From Gibbula magus (Eukaryota > Mollusca > Gastropoda > Trochida > Trochidae), in NCBI GenBank assembly GCA_936450465.1, contig OW388290.1, positions 29,873,457-29,937,456 of the forward strand: 64,000 bases of DNA. The letters run 5' to 3'. The position numbers and the translations under genes were made by a program. The notes beneath the pieces were generated by a model. It made no database searches. It saw only the letters and a program-made list of their open reading frames with translations, and was not told where the DNA came from. The stretch's first letter is position 1; every line of letters begins with the position of its first letter. Positions 35,561 to 46,015 of this stretch are shown one piece after another.

Positions 35561-38500
35561 TTATCAAGTGTCCTTCCCCTAACATATATATTGAGATTAT
35601 AGATATGTAGTATTTTTTTTAAAAAGACGTTTCCACAATATACTCTCCTATAAAATATTCACCTTTGCGAAATGTTGACTCTTGGAATATTAATTGAGTT
35701 GATGAAGTTTCTATCTAATGACTTTTTATGAACACTAATGTCTGGCTAAAGGTGAATGTTTCAGACAGTATGTGTTAGGTCATTTGACTACGCTATTGTC
35801 CACATTGCATCAGTCACCATGACTGATTATTTATACATACCTGATTGCAGGTTACAGACATAAAACGATATAAGAATTGCAATTTAATCATGAAACTGCG
35901 GTTTAAGTGATATATCAGACTTGTGTATTGACTCTCAGAATACCCTACTGCTTCCCTCTCGGTATTACGTAACATGTGTATTCGGTCAACTCATTAAGAC
36001 CAACAGGTAGTTAATTACCGGTTCAACGCCACTGACCCAGCAGCTAGGTGTTACGAGAAAGCCAATGTAGTCAGACTTCGATAGAGTGACAACATGATCA
36101 CTTATTTGTTTCCGATCTGTGTGCATTACACTGCAAATTTATCTGCGATCAGATGACATTCTCGACCATGAACTAATAGCGCTTGGTAAAGTTATTGATA
36201 ATGTTAAGGTGGGACTTAACAAACGTAAATTATGTAACTTTAACATATCAGATAATGAATTTCTATTGTTTTTGTTACAGGCGAAGAGTTATAGTATGCA
36301 TAATATTATCCATGTAGGATTTGTCGACTTTTAAGAGATTGACTTTGGTGACTGGAAACTATTTATTGGCTTATAGCCTAATAAGGTAAAAATGATTCTA
36401 AATTCCCATGTGTGACGTCTTGGCTTTTCTGAAAGGTTTAACACTTTCAAATGGACATCAAAGGCTGATTGTTTCAAATATGTCCAAACCGATGGATATA
36501 ACAACTAAGCTGATGTTGGTGCATTCTATGTGAGATCCAACATATTTTCATAGCTTTGACAGTTATTATCTAGTGATAAACCTCTCATGTGTATCGTATG
36601 CATACTGAAATATTGAATAAGCATTTCATTCGATATAAACATATTCCAAGAAAAACATGGAGTGATTCTGACAAAGGAAGTAACGAAATTAATTTAAAGC
36701 GATAATATCATGATTTTAAAAGTATTTAAGTGTACTGTGTATTAGAAAGTCCCAGGTCTTACGAAATGTGCATGAAGCAGAGAACGTCTCCTAGTCAGTG
36801 GCCATGGGAATTCGCGTGCTAATGTAATTACAGGTGGCGGGAATGACCATTAACTAATTATCATGTACCGACCCTCACTTAATTGTTTGTGTATCTCCTA
36901 CCAGACTATTAGGGGTAGGCAACATTCCGACACGTTCAAATGTTCTTATAGATCCAATGCACAAGTATTATATAACGTGATCTTAGAAAGGCAGTAATGA
37001 AACTTCAATTATCATGTACTGTAACAGATTGTGAATTGTAAACACTCAGTCAGTCGATTATCGTATCTATGTATATTGAAAATCATATATTATTATCTTA
37101 TTTTGTTCTGTATAAATGAACACATAAAACACATACATTCGCTGTTGGGAAAAGTTAGTTATTTGCTCCACATTTAAGGTTGTGATACAAGATCATGTGC
37201 TAATTTTCAAACGGACAATGCTTCTAAATACCAGTGTTCCAGAACTTGTTTTGCCCAGCACACAAATTGAATATCCCATTTCAGCTCGTAACTGACATAT
37301 GATCCGCCGCGACTCAAAGGTTAGGAGTCAATGATGCAACTATATATTCCCCATACAATTGAGAACGAAATTATTGTTAAGTAATCCATTAATTTTGGAT
37401 AGCTTTTGTAACGAATACAAAAACAACTGCAACTCATTAGACTTTGCACGCTTTGCACGAGTTTCAGTCTGATTAAAATCGATCATGTTCTCAGGAATAA
37501 AATCTGCAAAATAGTACGAAGATACCGGGATACGAAGTTGTGCTATAGATCCCTCGCCATCAGGTCTGATGACACCCATTATATAGGCTTATGTTTACCA
37601 TTTTAGTGCAGACAACACCAAGTCATTAACCGGCTAATCACAACACAGTTTTAAACGATCGCCTTTTCGAACGCATTCGGATTTATTCTTTAACACGTTC
37701 AAAATGTTATGGAAACAGACGAAAATATGACTGGAGTTACTTGCCCCTGTTCTCGTACTGAAAGCTTTTATTTGATGACTTGGGATTGACTACCTGAATT
37801 GAACTACGTGAACTTTCGCATCGTTATCAGACTTTTTGAAGAAGAAACCTCCGAACAATATGACTTCGTATCCCGGTACAAAATAGATGCACAATTTTGC
37901 AACGTTTATTCCTCTATTTTAATCAGACTGAATTAAAGAAAATCCAACAAATGGTAGGTTTTTCAGCTTAACTTAATCCTTTGAAATTGACCTCTAACAA
38001 CTAATTACGGTTGGCATTTAATGGTTTATCACTTATTTAGTGGTCACAGCTGTCGCAGCTCTGTCTTTGAACATAACCTGAACGTAGCTGAAATTAAACA
38101 ATGGTGGTGCTAAAATTTGAAACCTTTCATCGACTAGCTCCCAACTACTGTCCCAGTCTTGTTTTGTACTAGATTATGACCTCTACTTTGTTTCTTTTAA
38201 ATTTTGATTTCAATTTGATAATTTACGGTTCGGGAACATGTCGCCTAACTGACAATTACCTATTTTCGAGTGTTGTACAATACCAATATAACTAAGAACA
38301 GAGTAACCAGCAAATTTAAAGGGGCTCCATCGCTGATATTTGTATATACTGAACAGAAAATTAAACCCAAGTTTTAATGATTATAGTTTCTGTTTGCATA
38401 TCAGCCCATGGTTTGTCATATCATTAGTAAATGTCAGAGAACATGTGGAGCTATTGGTACTGTAGAGTACAGTTGGTTTCCAATACAAAGTCAAATGGTA

Positions 38501-39080
38501 TCAGTTCGCGAAAATACACGTCATATGTTGTCATGATCTGCAGGAGCCAGTTAAAATGCAAACTACTCGTGCTGAGACTTGTCCTGTGAAATTGTGACTC
38601 CAGCCTCAATGTTTAAAAAGTTCATGCTTGGCAAAAACACTGGGATATTGACCGATTGTATGCTGAACAGTTTGCAAGAACTGTAGATGTGCTCGTGGTT
38701 CACCTTGATGCCGAAAAAGCATGCAATACCTTGAAGTTTTACCAAAAGGAGACCCATAGAATCATCCTGAATGAAATTCGAAATGAAGCCAAAACGTCAA
38801 ATCAACATCAGCAAAGACAGGTGTTTTGCATCAAACAACTTCATGGGAGTGCTTGCACAAACTTCAATTGCATTTAAAAGCACATTGGACCCTTCATTAT
38901 CTGAACAGGAATGTGGCTGTTTTCCCAGAGAATGACTATGGCACAAGAGAGTGCTATGTAGATGTTCTACACCAGTATTGTCCTTTCTGCATATTGTGCA
39001 ACACGTTGTTAACATCATGTCAAAATCTGAATGCTCTGATATTATAAATTTGCTTAATATCGCGTTATCAGTAGTTAAGA
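35561..39080. other. Intron sequence with a diverged inverted duplication and an unrecognised relic
   Basis: Sequence at 37440-37560 (tcagtctgattaaaa ... ccgggatacgaagttg) resembles the reverse complement of 37855-37945 (acttcgtatcccggtac ... ttttaatcagactgaa), an old inverted duplication. From about 38560 to 39060 both strands show moderately long frames (for example 38797-39165 minus, 38656-38877 plus) without any motif I recognise. This may be a decayed mobile-element gene. Confidence 0.45.
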
Positions 39081-39091
39081 AAGTGTTACAG

Positions 39092-39166
39092 TGGACTAGC
39101 GTTAATTTTCCGTATATGTATATGAGGTCAATTCTGCCAGGGATTTTTATTTTGGAGGGAAACAAG
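39092..39166 (+). CDS. Possible extra exon 1b, phase 0-0
   Basis: tgttacag|tgg at 39091/39092 and aacaag|gtaagg at 39166/39167 bound 75 bp open in phase 0 (WTSVNFPYMYMRSILPGIF at its start). It would insert 25 residues between exons 1 and 2 without shifting the frame. The acceptor has a poor pyrimidine tract and the surrounding frame is open well upstream, so it may instead be part of the relic at 38560-39060. Treat as optional or alternative. Confidence 0.25.
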
Positions 39167-39339
39167 GTAAGGTATAATATTTAGTCCCATATATACTAAT
39201 CTTTTGAAATGTTTCGTTTATAAGGGGAGGAGTTTGCAGTTTCATCTCAAAGTTGGAAGGTGTAAATGTGTAAAACACGTGACAAAGTTACCGACATACA
39301 CTATAACATGGTAGAAGTATTCTTGTAGAAAACAACACT

Positions 39340-39425
39340 AAAGCAATGCGTTGCGGTGAAATCTGGGTACATGGACTGTTAACTCGCAAACGATGAACGG
39401 TACTGCGTTGAAACATTAGCAAAAT
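39340..39425 (-). mobile_element. SINE body fragment
   Basis: aatgcgttgcggtgaaatctgg and catggactgttaactcgcaa correspond to the middle of the SINE family in minus orientation, strongly decayed. Confidence 0.45.
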
Positions 39426-39482
39426 ATAATATTGAACGAAACTAAAATTATCATTCTAATTTGAGTATCATTTTGCATTTAG

Positions 39483-39573
39483 AATATTTTCAATGGAGGA
39501 AACGGTACGCATTCGTGCGGGGTCACCACTAGGAGTATCAAAAGTAAGAGAAATGGATATAGATGCGTACCAG
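39483..39573 (+). CDS. Exon 2 of the secreted-protein gene: Cys 5 and 6
   Basis: Acceptor ttttgcatttag|aat and donor gtaccag|gtaagc are good consensus matches. The 91-bp exon is open from phase 0 and ends in phase 1. It encodes NIFNGGNGTHSCGVTTRS and then KRNGYRCVP, adding the fifth and sixth cysteines (103, 119) and the sequon N98-G-T. Together with exon 1 this gives an even number of cysteines, as expected for a disulfide-bonded extracellular domain. The exon is too short to show in a simple open-frame scan and was found from its splice borders. Confidence 0.7.
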
Positions 39574-40359
39574 GTAAGCAACTCTCAGTGTTCTCGCTGA
39601 TAAAAATCTTTTCTGTAATATCGACCTCCTTTCATTGAGCACAAGGGTGATCGCAAGTCACTGACGTTAACATGAGTCATTTTCAACCTAACAGTACTGA
39701 TGATTTTTTTTTATAAAAATGTTTTTGTTATTTTGAACAATATTGTCTCATTTTAAAATATTTGACTATAATTTTGAAAAAAAGGTAAATTTGTTTCTTG
39801 AGAGAGCAAATAGTATTATTCTTAACTCATGATTTGTTTCAGTAAAATATCCTCTTAATGTCAGCTTCAAATCAGGTATATACCAATTCATTCACGGATA
39901 TAATGATATATTTATAATCTATATGATTAACATTTACAGACATTTCCATATAATATCTTAATGTCTACTTATTTTACGAGTTTATAGGTTTTATTATCAA
40001 TTGCATACTAAGTCATTATGTGAAAATAAATATCCCTGTCTAAACATTGCTGAATATCAAGGATTGTCGTTTCACTCATATCTAAGCATTCGTGCTGTTT
40101 ACCTTTCTTATAAACTAAAATTGCAAATAATAACCTGTACTTGAAATGTATTGCATGCTTATTTTGCAATTGGTAACGTTGAACAAGTATCGACCAAACA
40201 ATTACAACATAATATCAATTTTGAATGAAGGTTATATACAGAATCTTAATAATATTACAATACAATGGTATTCAAGAAACTAAACAATTTCATTGTGTTT
40301 ACTGTCTGGCCAGGGAATATAGATAAAAAAAAACATATGTACAATGTATAATGTTTCAG

Positions 40360-40415
40360 TTGGAAACAAGACTCTCACCATAAACACTCAAAATGGACAA
40401 CAGATAGTCAATACT
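40360..40415 (+). CDS. Exon 3 of the secreted-protein gene
   Basis: Bounded by aatgtttcag|ttgg and aatact|gtaagt. The 56-bp exon completes a split Val codon (G|TT) and ends in phase 0. It encodes GNKTLTINTQNGQQIVNT, including the sequon N124-K-T and an Asn/Gln/Thr-rich composition like exons 4-6. The phase fit on both sides, in so short an exon, is the main support. Confidence 0.7.
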
Positions 40416-40983
40416 GTAAGTATAAGACGATTGTTTAGAACTTTCTGTTAAATAATGTGTGAGATATGCGCATTAAAAAATAATTTCATAATATTTTACA
40501 ATTTCATAGAAATTTTTAAAGACATTTATAATTTTCTACTTTTGAAAAGGTCTCATCCAGAAGAAAAAATACTTTTGTTAAATTCTCTGACAAACGTTTT
40601 TCATGATTCGGAATATGTATTATTAATATAACAATTTTAATGTACATAACATCACGGTTTTATTCATCAAGTCATAAATTTGCAGACACGTCTTGTATCT
40701 GCATAAACTGAGTCGAAAGCATTAATTGTCATATATTTATGCTTAATTAACACATAAAACAAAATTCATCACGCCTGTTCGGAACGATATTTGATATCAA
40801 AATGTATGTTCCATGTACATGTTTTTTTTAAATCAAAGAAACACTGAAACTGATAAGAATCTAAAATAAAGTGAATAACGATAATAAGTCGAAATACTCA
40901 TGCAATTACAGAGAATATGAAATGTTTTCATCTTCATTAACCATTGTTTTCTCTGAAAGTGACAATATGGTTTATGTGCTCAG

Positions 40984-41105
40984 GTCGACCCGTCTCAATC
41001 ATCACAGGGGAGGCCTAAAACACATCGAAGTCACTGGCACGCAGGAACACGCCCACCAAATATAAATCATCGGCAAAGGATTCCAGATGTAAATCCCAGA
41101 CCACG
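40984..41105 (+). CDS. Exon 4 of the secreted-protein gene
   Basis: Acceptor tttatgtgctcag|gtcgac and donor accacg|gtgagc. The 122-bp exon is open from phase 0 and ends in phase 2 inside an Arg codon. It encodes VDPSQSSQGRPKTHRSHWH followed by a Pro/Asn/Arg-rich stretch (TRPPNINHRQRIPDVN). Composition is hydrophilic and likely disordered, with a positive charge continuing into the next exons. No domain recognised. Confidence 0.75.
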
Positions 41106-41199
41106 GTGAGCGTTTTCAACGTTACTGGTTTCGACAACGAAGATATCTGAACATGTACAATGGTCATGTTTGATATGTTTTTAATTCTTTTTATTCGAT

Positions 41200-41625
41200 T
41201 TCAATTGGTGACCGTGACCTTATTTTCAAGGTCACCTCTACACTTTGACCACTTTTTGAACTCCTGTTAACGCGATATCTCATGAAGTGTTGCACCCAAA
41301 GTCTTCAAATTTGGTGTCAGCCTACATTGGGGGGATGACACACACACCAGTACATTTTGGTGACCTTGACCTTATTTTCAAGGTCACCACAACACTTTGA
41401 CCACTTTTAGAACTCTTATCTACATGAAATATCATGAACCCAAGCACCCAAAGTCTTCAAATTTGCTGATCATCATGGCACTTTTTACCAGTAATGCAAT
41501 ATATAAAGTAGCTTCATTGATGTGTCTTACTAACTCAATGTCACCGGCGGGGGACATTGCCATGTTAGTGGCAAACATTTGTATAATCTGTATTTACTTA
41601 TCTTGTGTACCACCGATGGTGGATT
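41200..41625 (-). repeat. Partial copy of the AGGTCA-rich 150-bp repeat element, in intron 4
   Basis: Reverse-complement relative of 55280-56420. It begins on the minus strand with gtttgccactaacatggcaa and tgtcccccgccggtgacatt near 41540-41575, followed by about two of the 150-bp units. Each unit contains the inverted pair ggtgaccttg ... caaggtcacc (for example 41359-41388). It is shorter than the 55-kb copy. Confidence 0.8.
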
Positions 41626-41782
41626 TTTTTTAGAATAATTGATGATGATAATAAAGTCTTTATTGATAGTTTGATGACAGGCTGTCAAATGTACAGTTAC
41701 ATTCGTAATAAGATAATAGGACACCACACTACTATAATTACAAATTATAGCCATGACCTCCATTAACTATATTTGTATCCAG

Positions 41783-41998
41783 AAACCGACAGGCTCCTGA
41801 ACAGTCCTTACACGGCAAGAAATCATACTCCGACTTTGACACAAGCTATAGAGGAATAGGATACGGACAAAATGCGAATCAACGGGTAAAGAAAAGGTAT
41901 TTATTCAATTCACCTTCTCGCCTAGGCTCTAGTTCAGGAAGAACACGCTTCCGCTTCAACGAGCACTCAAATGATGTAAATCTACACACTCGGATAGC
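41783..41998 (+). CDS. Exon 5 of the secreted-protein gene, with KKR site
   Basis: Acceptor tatttgtatccag|aaac and donor atagc|gtaagt; 216 bp, entering in phase 2 and leaving in phase 2. It encodes NRQAPEQSLHGKKSYSDFD, a Gly/Tyr-containing stretch, then QRVKKRYLFNSPSRLG and further Ser/Arg/Phe-rich sequence. The KKR (about residues 217-219) could be a prohormone-convertase site, though P4 is Val, not the Arg of classic furin sites. A possible internal intron (gtaaag at 41886 to ttcag at 41937) was rejected because splicing it would break the frame. A diverged duplicate of the first two thirds lies at 43169-43310. Confidence 0.75.
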
Positions 41999-42210
41999 GT
42001 AAGTAATATCTTAAGTCCTTTTACCTTCAATAGATACGCAAGTCATGTTTGTTCCGCCTTTTTATTTTCCAATACCATATGAAATGAAGTGTTGACTTTG
42101 ACCATTAATAGCACTTCAGTGAGTCACCTTTGGTCTCTGTTTTATCCGTCATTATGCACCTCACTCATAAAGTTTTCCTTCTACAATTATAGCATCTTAA
42201 TCTCCATCTC

Positions 42211-42870
42211 TTCCCACAGAGGTTACTCCCTCCGGTTATAATAATAATAATAATAGTCCACTTATATAGCGCCTTTCCAGGATAAATATCATGCTCAAAG
42301 CGCTGAGAAGAATCAAGAGTGTTCAGGCAAAGGATTGGCGGCATAAATGAGTCTTTAGATAAGATCTAAAAGAAGCATAGGTTGGGCAGGTACGGATTTC
42401 TTGGGGGAGATTGTTCCAATGATAGGCAGCTGCATGGGAGAACGCTCGTTGTCCATAACTACACATTTTTGCTTTTGGTACAACAAAAAGCTGTTGAGAT
42501 TCAGAGCGGAGGGATCTGGATGGAACATAGGGCTGGAGAAGGTCACAGAGGTAGGATGGAGCAGTCTGAGAGTGACATTGGTAGGCAAGGCACAGAAGTT
42601 AATCCGTTGTGTAACAGGGAGCCAATGGAGTTCTTTAAGGATGGGGGTGATGTGGTCAGATTTTGGAGAGAGTGTAACCAGTCTGGCTGCCTTATTCTGG
42701 ATGGATTGAATTCGGTTGATAACAGTTTTGGGAGAATTGGCGAGGAGGCTGTTGCAATAATCAATTCTTGAAATAATAAGAGATAGTGTCAGTACTTTAG
42801 TGGCTTCCTTTGTCAAATCGGACCGGATCGGTTAGGATGGGACATCTGACGGGAGTTACCTCTGTGGGAA
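42211..42870. repeat. 660-bp interval bounded by 21-bp inverted repeats
   Basis: Left ttcccacagaggttactccc (42211) and right gggagttacctctgtgggaa (ending 42870) are inverted with one mismatch. They enclose the LINE 3' fragment at 42235-42830. It may be a DNA element that has captured or been invaded by the LINE piece. Direct target duplications outside the arms are not evident to me. Confidence 0.65.
42235..42830 (-). pseudogene. CR1/L2-like LINE, C-terminal RT fragment and 3' tail
   Basis: The minus-strand frame (42816-42355) reads ISRIDYCNSLLANSP, IQSIQNKAARLVTLSP and LKELHWLPVTQRINF. These are the conserved segments just after the RT core in CR1/L2-type elements. The frame is open for about 153 codons but lacks the catalytic palm, so this is a 5'-truncated copy. 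The 3' tail (cagcgctttgagcatgat ... gcgctatataagtggac then attatt repeats) lies at 42235-42310. Confidence 0.8.
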
Positions 42871-42871
42871 G

Positions 42872-43500
42872 AAAATGCCTCGTGTATGAAAATGTCGTAA
42901 TCTAGTTGCCTCCCCTTGAATGTCATCTTAAAGTGATTGTCTCATAGTGGCACTCGAATGTTACTGAAGAAGTGTAAAATTGCGGAAAGAACATATGCCC
43001 TTTTGGAAATAATGACCAGGTGTGTGTGTATTTCTACCATTCCTGTGAAATGTAAGAACTCCGATGTAAGAAAACCTGTTGATAAACATTTATATGTTAA
43101 ACTTGTATACATTAACTATTATATTATAAGAATTGTATTTGATATCACTTAACTTTATTTGTATCCAGAAACCGACAGTCTTCTAAACAGTCATTTTACG
43201 GCAAGAAACCATACTCCGGCTTTGACACAAGCTATGAAGCATTAGGATATGGACAAAATGCAAATGGATGGGTGAAGAAAAGGTATTTATTCAATTCGCC
43301 TAGGCTATAGAGAATGCCCCGTGTATGAAAATGTCGGAATCCAATTGCCTGCCCTTGAATGTGGGCTTAAAGTGATCTGTCTCATTGTGGCTCTCAAATG
43401 GTACGAAAGTAGTGTAAAATTTCGGCACTCAAATGTTACTAGAGTAGTCTAAAATTGCGGAACGGACATATATGCTTCTTTGGAAATGTCATAATGGCCA
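42872..43500 (+). repeat. Duplicated intron segments around the duplicate exon
   Basis: 42872-43010 (aatgcctcgtgtatgaaaat ... aattgcggaaagaacatat) is repeated at 43313-43480 (aatgccccgtgtatgaaaat ... aattgcggaacggacatat). Together with the exon 5/5b pair this shows that a block of roughly 41.76-43.0 kb was duplicated in tandem. The downstream copy lacks about 0.9 kb: the end of exon 5, its flank and the 42211-42870 element. A smaller internal tandem of about 45 bp is present at 43385-43460. Confidence 0.75.
43169..43310 (+). CDS. Duplicate exon 5b with its own stop codon
   Basis: The acceptor ttatttgtatccag|aaac is nearly identical to that of exon 5, and the frame entered in phase 2 is open for 46 codons to a TAG at 43308. 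The product resembles exon 5 (NRQSSKQSFYGKKPYSGFD) and ends in WVKKRYLFNSPRL. A 6-bp deletion relative to exon 5 falls inside the SPSRL/SPRL segment, and the stop follows directly. If exon 4 is spliced here instead of to exon 5, the protein would be about 227 residues with a different C-terminus. The conserved acceptor and mostly conservative differences argue for use as an alternative last exon; a dead duplicate is the alternative. Confidence 0.5.
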
Positions 43501-44222
43501 CAAAATATATTTTCATAATTTCTTGAGTGACAAATGCTCTACAAATACCATTATTACAACATTATAACGTATGGGCTTTCCAAGAATATAAATAGAAAAT
43601 ACGCCTTTTCGTTATGTTGACAAAACTAAAACCTGCACCTACAGTTACGATCATCGAGTCTACCATCTTATATCTGCTTTCTCCATTTTCATTGTGTTTT
43701 TGCACGAGGAATTCACTTTGTGCTAAGCGGATTAAGGCGGGGAGGCAGGTCGAACGAAAGTGGATAGGGGTACTGTTCTTTATAGGATTTATTATGCGGG
43801 TTTATGCAACATAAAATATTATGGAAAATACTGCACACGTTCGAATAAATAGTCTTGAATGTGATGACATATTTGCCTGGTATATAAAATAATTTATCTT
43901 GCCAACATGAGACAATCACTTTAAAGAAACGTGTTACGAGGTGAGGAAATTATATGACTGAATCGCGAACCTGCATTTGAACGAACCCCTTCGGACGTAG
44001 CATTTGAATATGAAGCTGGGCAAATGAACATTTAAAGAGCTGATTGGGCATGTTCAATACTCGCTACATTCTTGACTGTGTAATCCGGCTGTAAATGAAC
44101 GAAGCGAAATGCATACCTGAAAAAATTTAACTAGGAGGTAACCGCCAATTAAATACATATACATAATTTATGTATGGGAAACGACATCTGTTAGTTTCTT
44201 TATCTCGTATTTCCACAAACAG

Positions 44223-44379
44223 AGGACGGACACATCAGAACATGCCTGCTTTCATGCAACCACACCGACCGATGCAACAGAGGTTCAATGGAGGTTCGCA
44301 ACATAGTGCTGCTAGGAAGCCCTATGGAAATGATCAGAACGCCAGGACGAAGTGGCTGATGAAAAGCTTGGGGATGTAA
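44223..44379 (+). CDS. Exon 6, last coding exon of the secreted-protein gene
   Basis: Acceptor tatttccacaaacag|agg. Entering in phase 2 completes an Ala codon (GC|A), and the frame stays open for 51 codons to TAA at 44377-44379. It encodes GRTHQNMPAFMQPHRPMQQR, a Gly/Ser/Asn-rich stretch and the C-terminus TKWLMKSLGM. The same basic, Gln/His/Arg-rich composition as exons 4 and 5 and the exact phase match support the join. No Gly-basic amidation signal is present at the C-terminus. Confidence 0.75.
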
Positions 44380-45685
44380 TCCATTCTATTCTGTGGGTAT
44401 CGTTAAGGTTACCCGGTGACTGTATAAGTATTCACTATCCTAGCTAACACATTACACAATCGCATAGAAATGCATTTATGTATAAGGGTTAATGTCCTCT
44501 ATGCAAATACATTATCAGTATCATTGGGAACATGCATAATACTTGGTCACATCAAATCTAGTATAATATCATCATTCTTACATTCAACTTTGCGTAGTCC
44601 TACTCTTTTGAACATGTGAACTCACCGAGGTCATTGCATGTAGGACATTTTAAAAATGAAACACTGCTCTGATTAATGCAATATAAAACAGTCAGTAAGC
44701 ACTAGAAAGTCAATGGCTCTGTAGCTGAATAGGTTTTAAACAAACTGTACATTTTCAAGAATTATTTGTCAGAGGATTAGTTTTAGTACAGTTGTTCGTA
44801 CTGGAGACGAAGATGAAAATAGGGTTTTGGTCATGGCCCCTATGATTCTACACACATGATTTCAGCTCTCTAGAGCCAGTGGTTCTTGTGAAAAGTCGAA
44901 AATGTGAAAAGTTTACGGACGACGGACAAACTGTTGATTTCAGGCCTGATCGACTTATTTACAAAAACAATATTATGTTTGGATATCTCCCATGGCTATC
45001 CTAAAGGTGGATAACTCGCTATTTCAAGTTAGGACCCCAAGTTTAGATAGCTTTACATTTGTGAAAAAAAATAATTTAACTTTCTTTAATGAAAAAGTGG
45101 ACTGTAAGGAAACTTCTATCTCAAGTTAGGATGTCCCATCTTAAGATGCAACTAAATTTCAAAACCAGTGAAACATCAGCAACTTGTGTCAAGGTGTCGT
45201 TTGTTTCCGACACCGAAACTACTTCCTAATCTTGCATAATACCATCATTTATTATCATGAAGCGTGTCTCGGTATATTTGATTAAACAGTTTAAATCCAT
45301 TTAGTTTTCATATCTGTTTACAACATGGTCCCGAGGAATTCAAAATGCAAAATGATTTATTTATCAAAAAAAGAGAGCACAGAAATCCATTTATAGGTCT
45401 TGCCCAGAAAAAACACATTAAGGGACCACTGTTGACAAGTTTCATGAAGGGTGTATATATATCCATCGTTCTGTTTCGTGAAAATCGCAACAAACAAAAT
45501 AACCATCGTGTTTTACTCACAAAACTTACACAGGTCTACAGATCATGGTTGGCATGCATATGTATATGACGGTTCATAAATATGTGTACTTTTGGGAACA
45601 TGGTTAACATGTATAATGTTGCGAATGGTTTAGCAGATGTGTGACGTGCACAGGTCACTGTTTAGGTCTTGTTAACATGCACACA
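44380..45685. other. 3' flank of the secreted-protein gene; repeat fragment
   Basis: No further exon seen. Around 44800-44940 the text ggtcatggcccctatgattc ... aagtttacggacgacggac looks like a fragment of a dispersed molluscan-type repeat. No clear aataaa lies within 200 bp of the stop. Confidence 0.45.
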
Positions 45686-45689
45686 ATAA

Positions 45690-46015
45690 TAATAATAGTG
45701 GCATTTATATTGCGCAGTATCCACGCCATAAAGGTATGCTCAAAGCGCATGGTTGTCACATTATTACCCAGGTCTAACCTGAGCTGCCGGCTAAGCGCTT
45801 AAAGGTCACCCCCTACACATCTTACACCAGGTACCCATTTCCTGCTGGGTGAACAGAGGCACACGTTAAATAAAGTCACTTACCGAGGGTGACACTATAA
45901 GTCGTTCCACTCATGTCTCAGTGTGGGGCAGGGAATCACCCTTCAAACTCTCAGTTAATTCAGCAATGAAGCGGGTAACCCACCCATGCGGCAAGCCGCG
46001 CCCATTGTTACTGAA
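45690..46015 (-). mobile_element. SINE-like element with a LINE-type 3' tail
   Basis: On the minus strand it ends in gcgctttgagcata ... gcgcaatataaatgccac followed by attatt repeats, the same arrangement as the tail of the LINE at 42235-42830. The body contains ctgttcacccagcaggaaat followed by gggtacctgg, a phrase I associate with widespread invertebrate SINEs. The 5' part (gccgcatgggtgggttaccc) shows no clear tRNA boxes. A short fragment of the same family is at 19475-19515. Confidence 0.65.

Larger units (their letters stand above)
32544..44379 (+). other. Gene model: novel secreted cysteine-containing protein, six exons
   Basis: Coding exons 32544-32816, 39483-39573, 40360-40415, 40984-41105, 41783-41998 and 44223-44379 join with consistent phases (0, 1, 0, 2, 2) and GT-AG borders at every intron. 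They leave one open frame of about 304 residues ending in TAA. The product starts with a signal peptide (hydrophobic core about residues 16-28, CRA|E cleavage). Six cysteines follow (residues 43, 52, 58, 70, 103, 119), with three N-glycosylation sequons (81, 98, 124). The rest is a long basic Arg/His/Gln/Asn/Ser/Gly-rich tail with a KKR site at about 217-219. I recognise no family; an extracellular or matrix protein, or a peptide precursor, are both possible. Phase agreement across five introns is strong evidence for a real gene; exon 1 is the least certain because its intron is 6.7 kb. Confidence 0.72.

Noticed and set aside
38797..39165. 122-codon minus-strand open frame
   Set aside because: No motif, no splice sites on that strand; overlaps plus-strand frames in a probable relic.
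41886..41937. A 52-bp intron inside exon 5 (gtaaag ... ttcag)
   Set aside because: Splicing it would put the remainder of the exon into a frame that hits a stop, while reading through stays open and reaches the donor at 41998 in the phase needed by exon 6.
42382..42771. 129- and 102-codon plus-strand frames
   Set aside because: They are antisense to the LINE reading frame on the minus strand, which carries recognisable RT-associated motifs.
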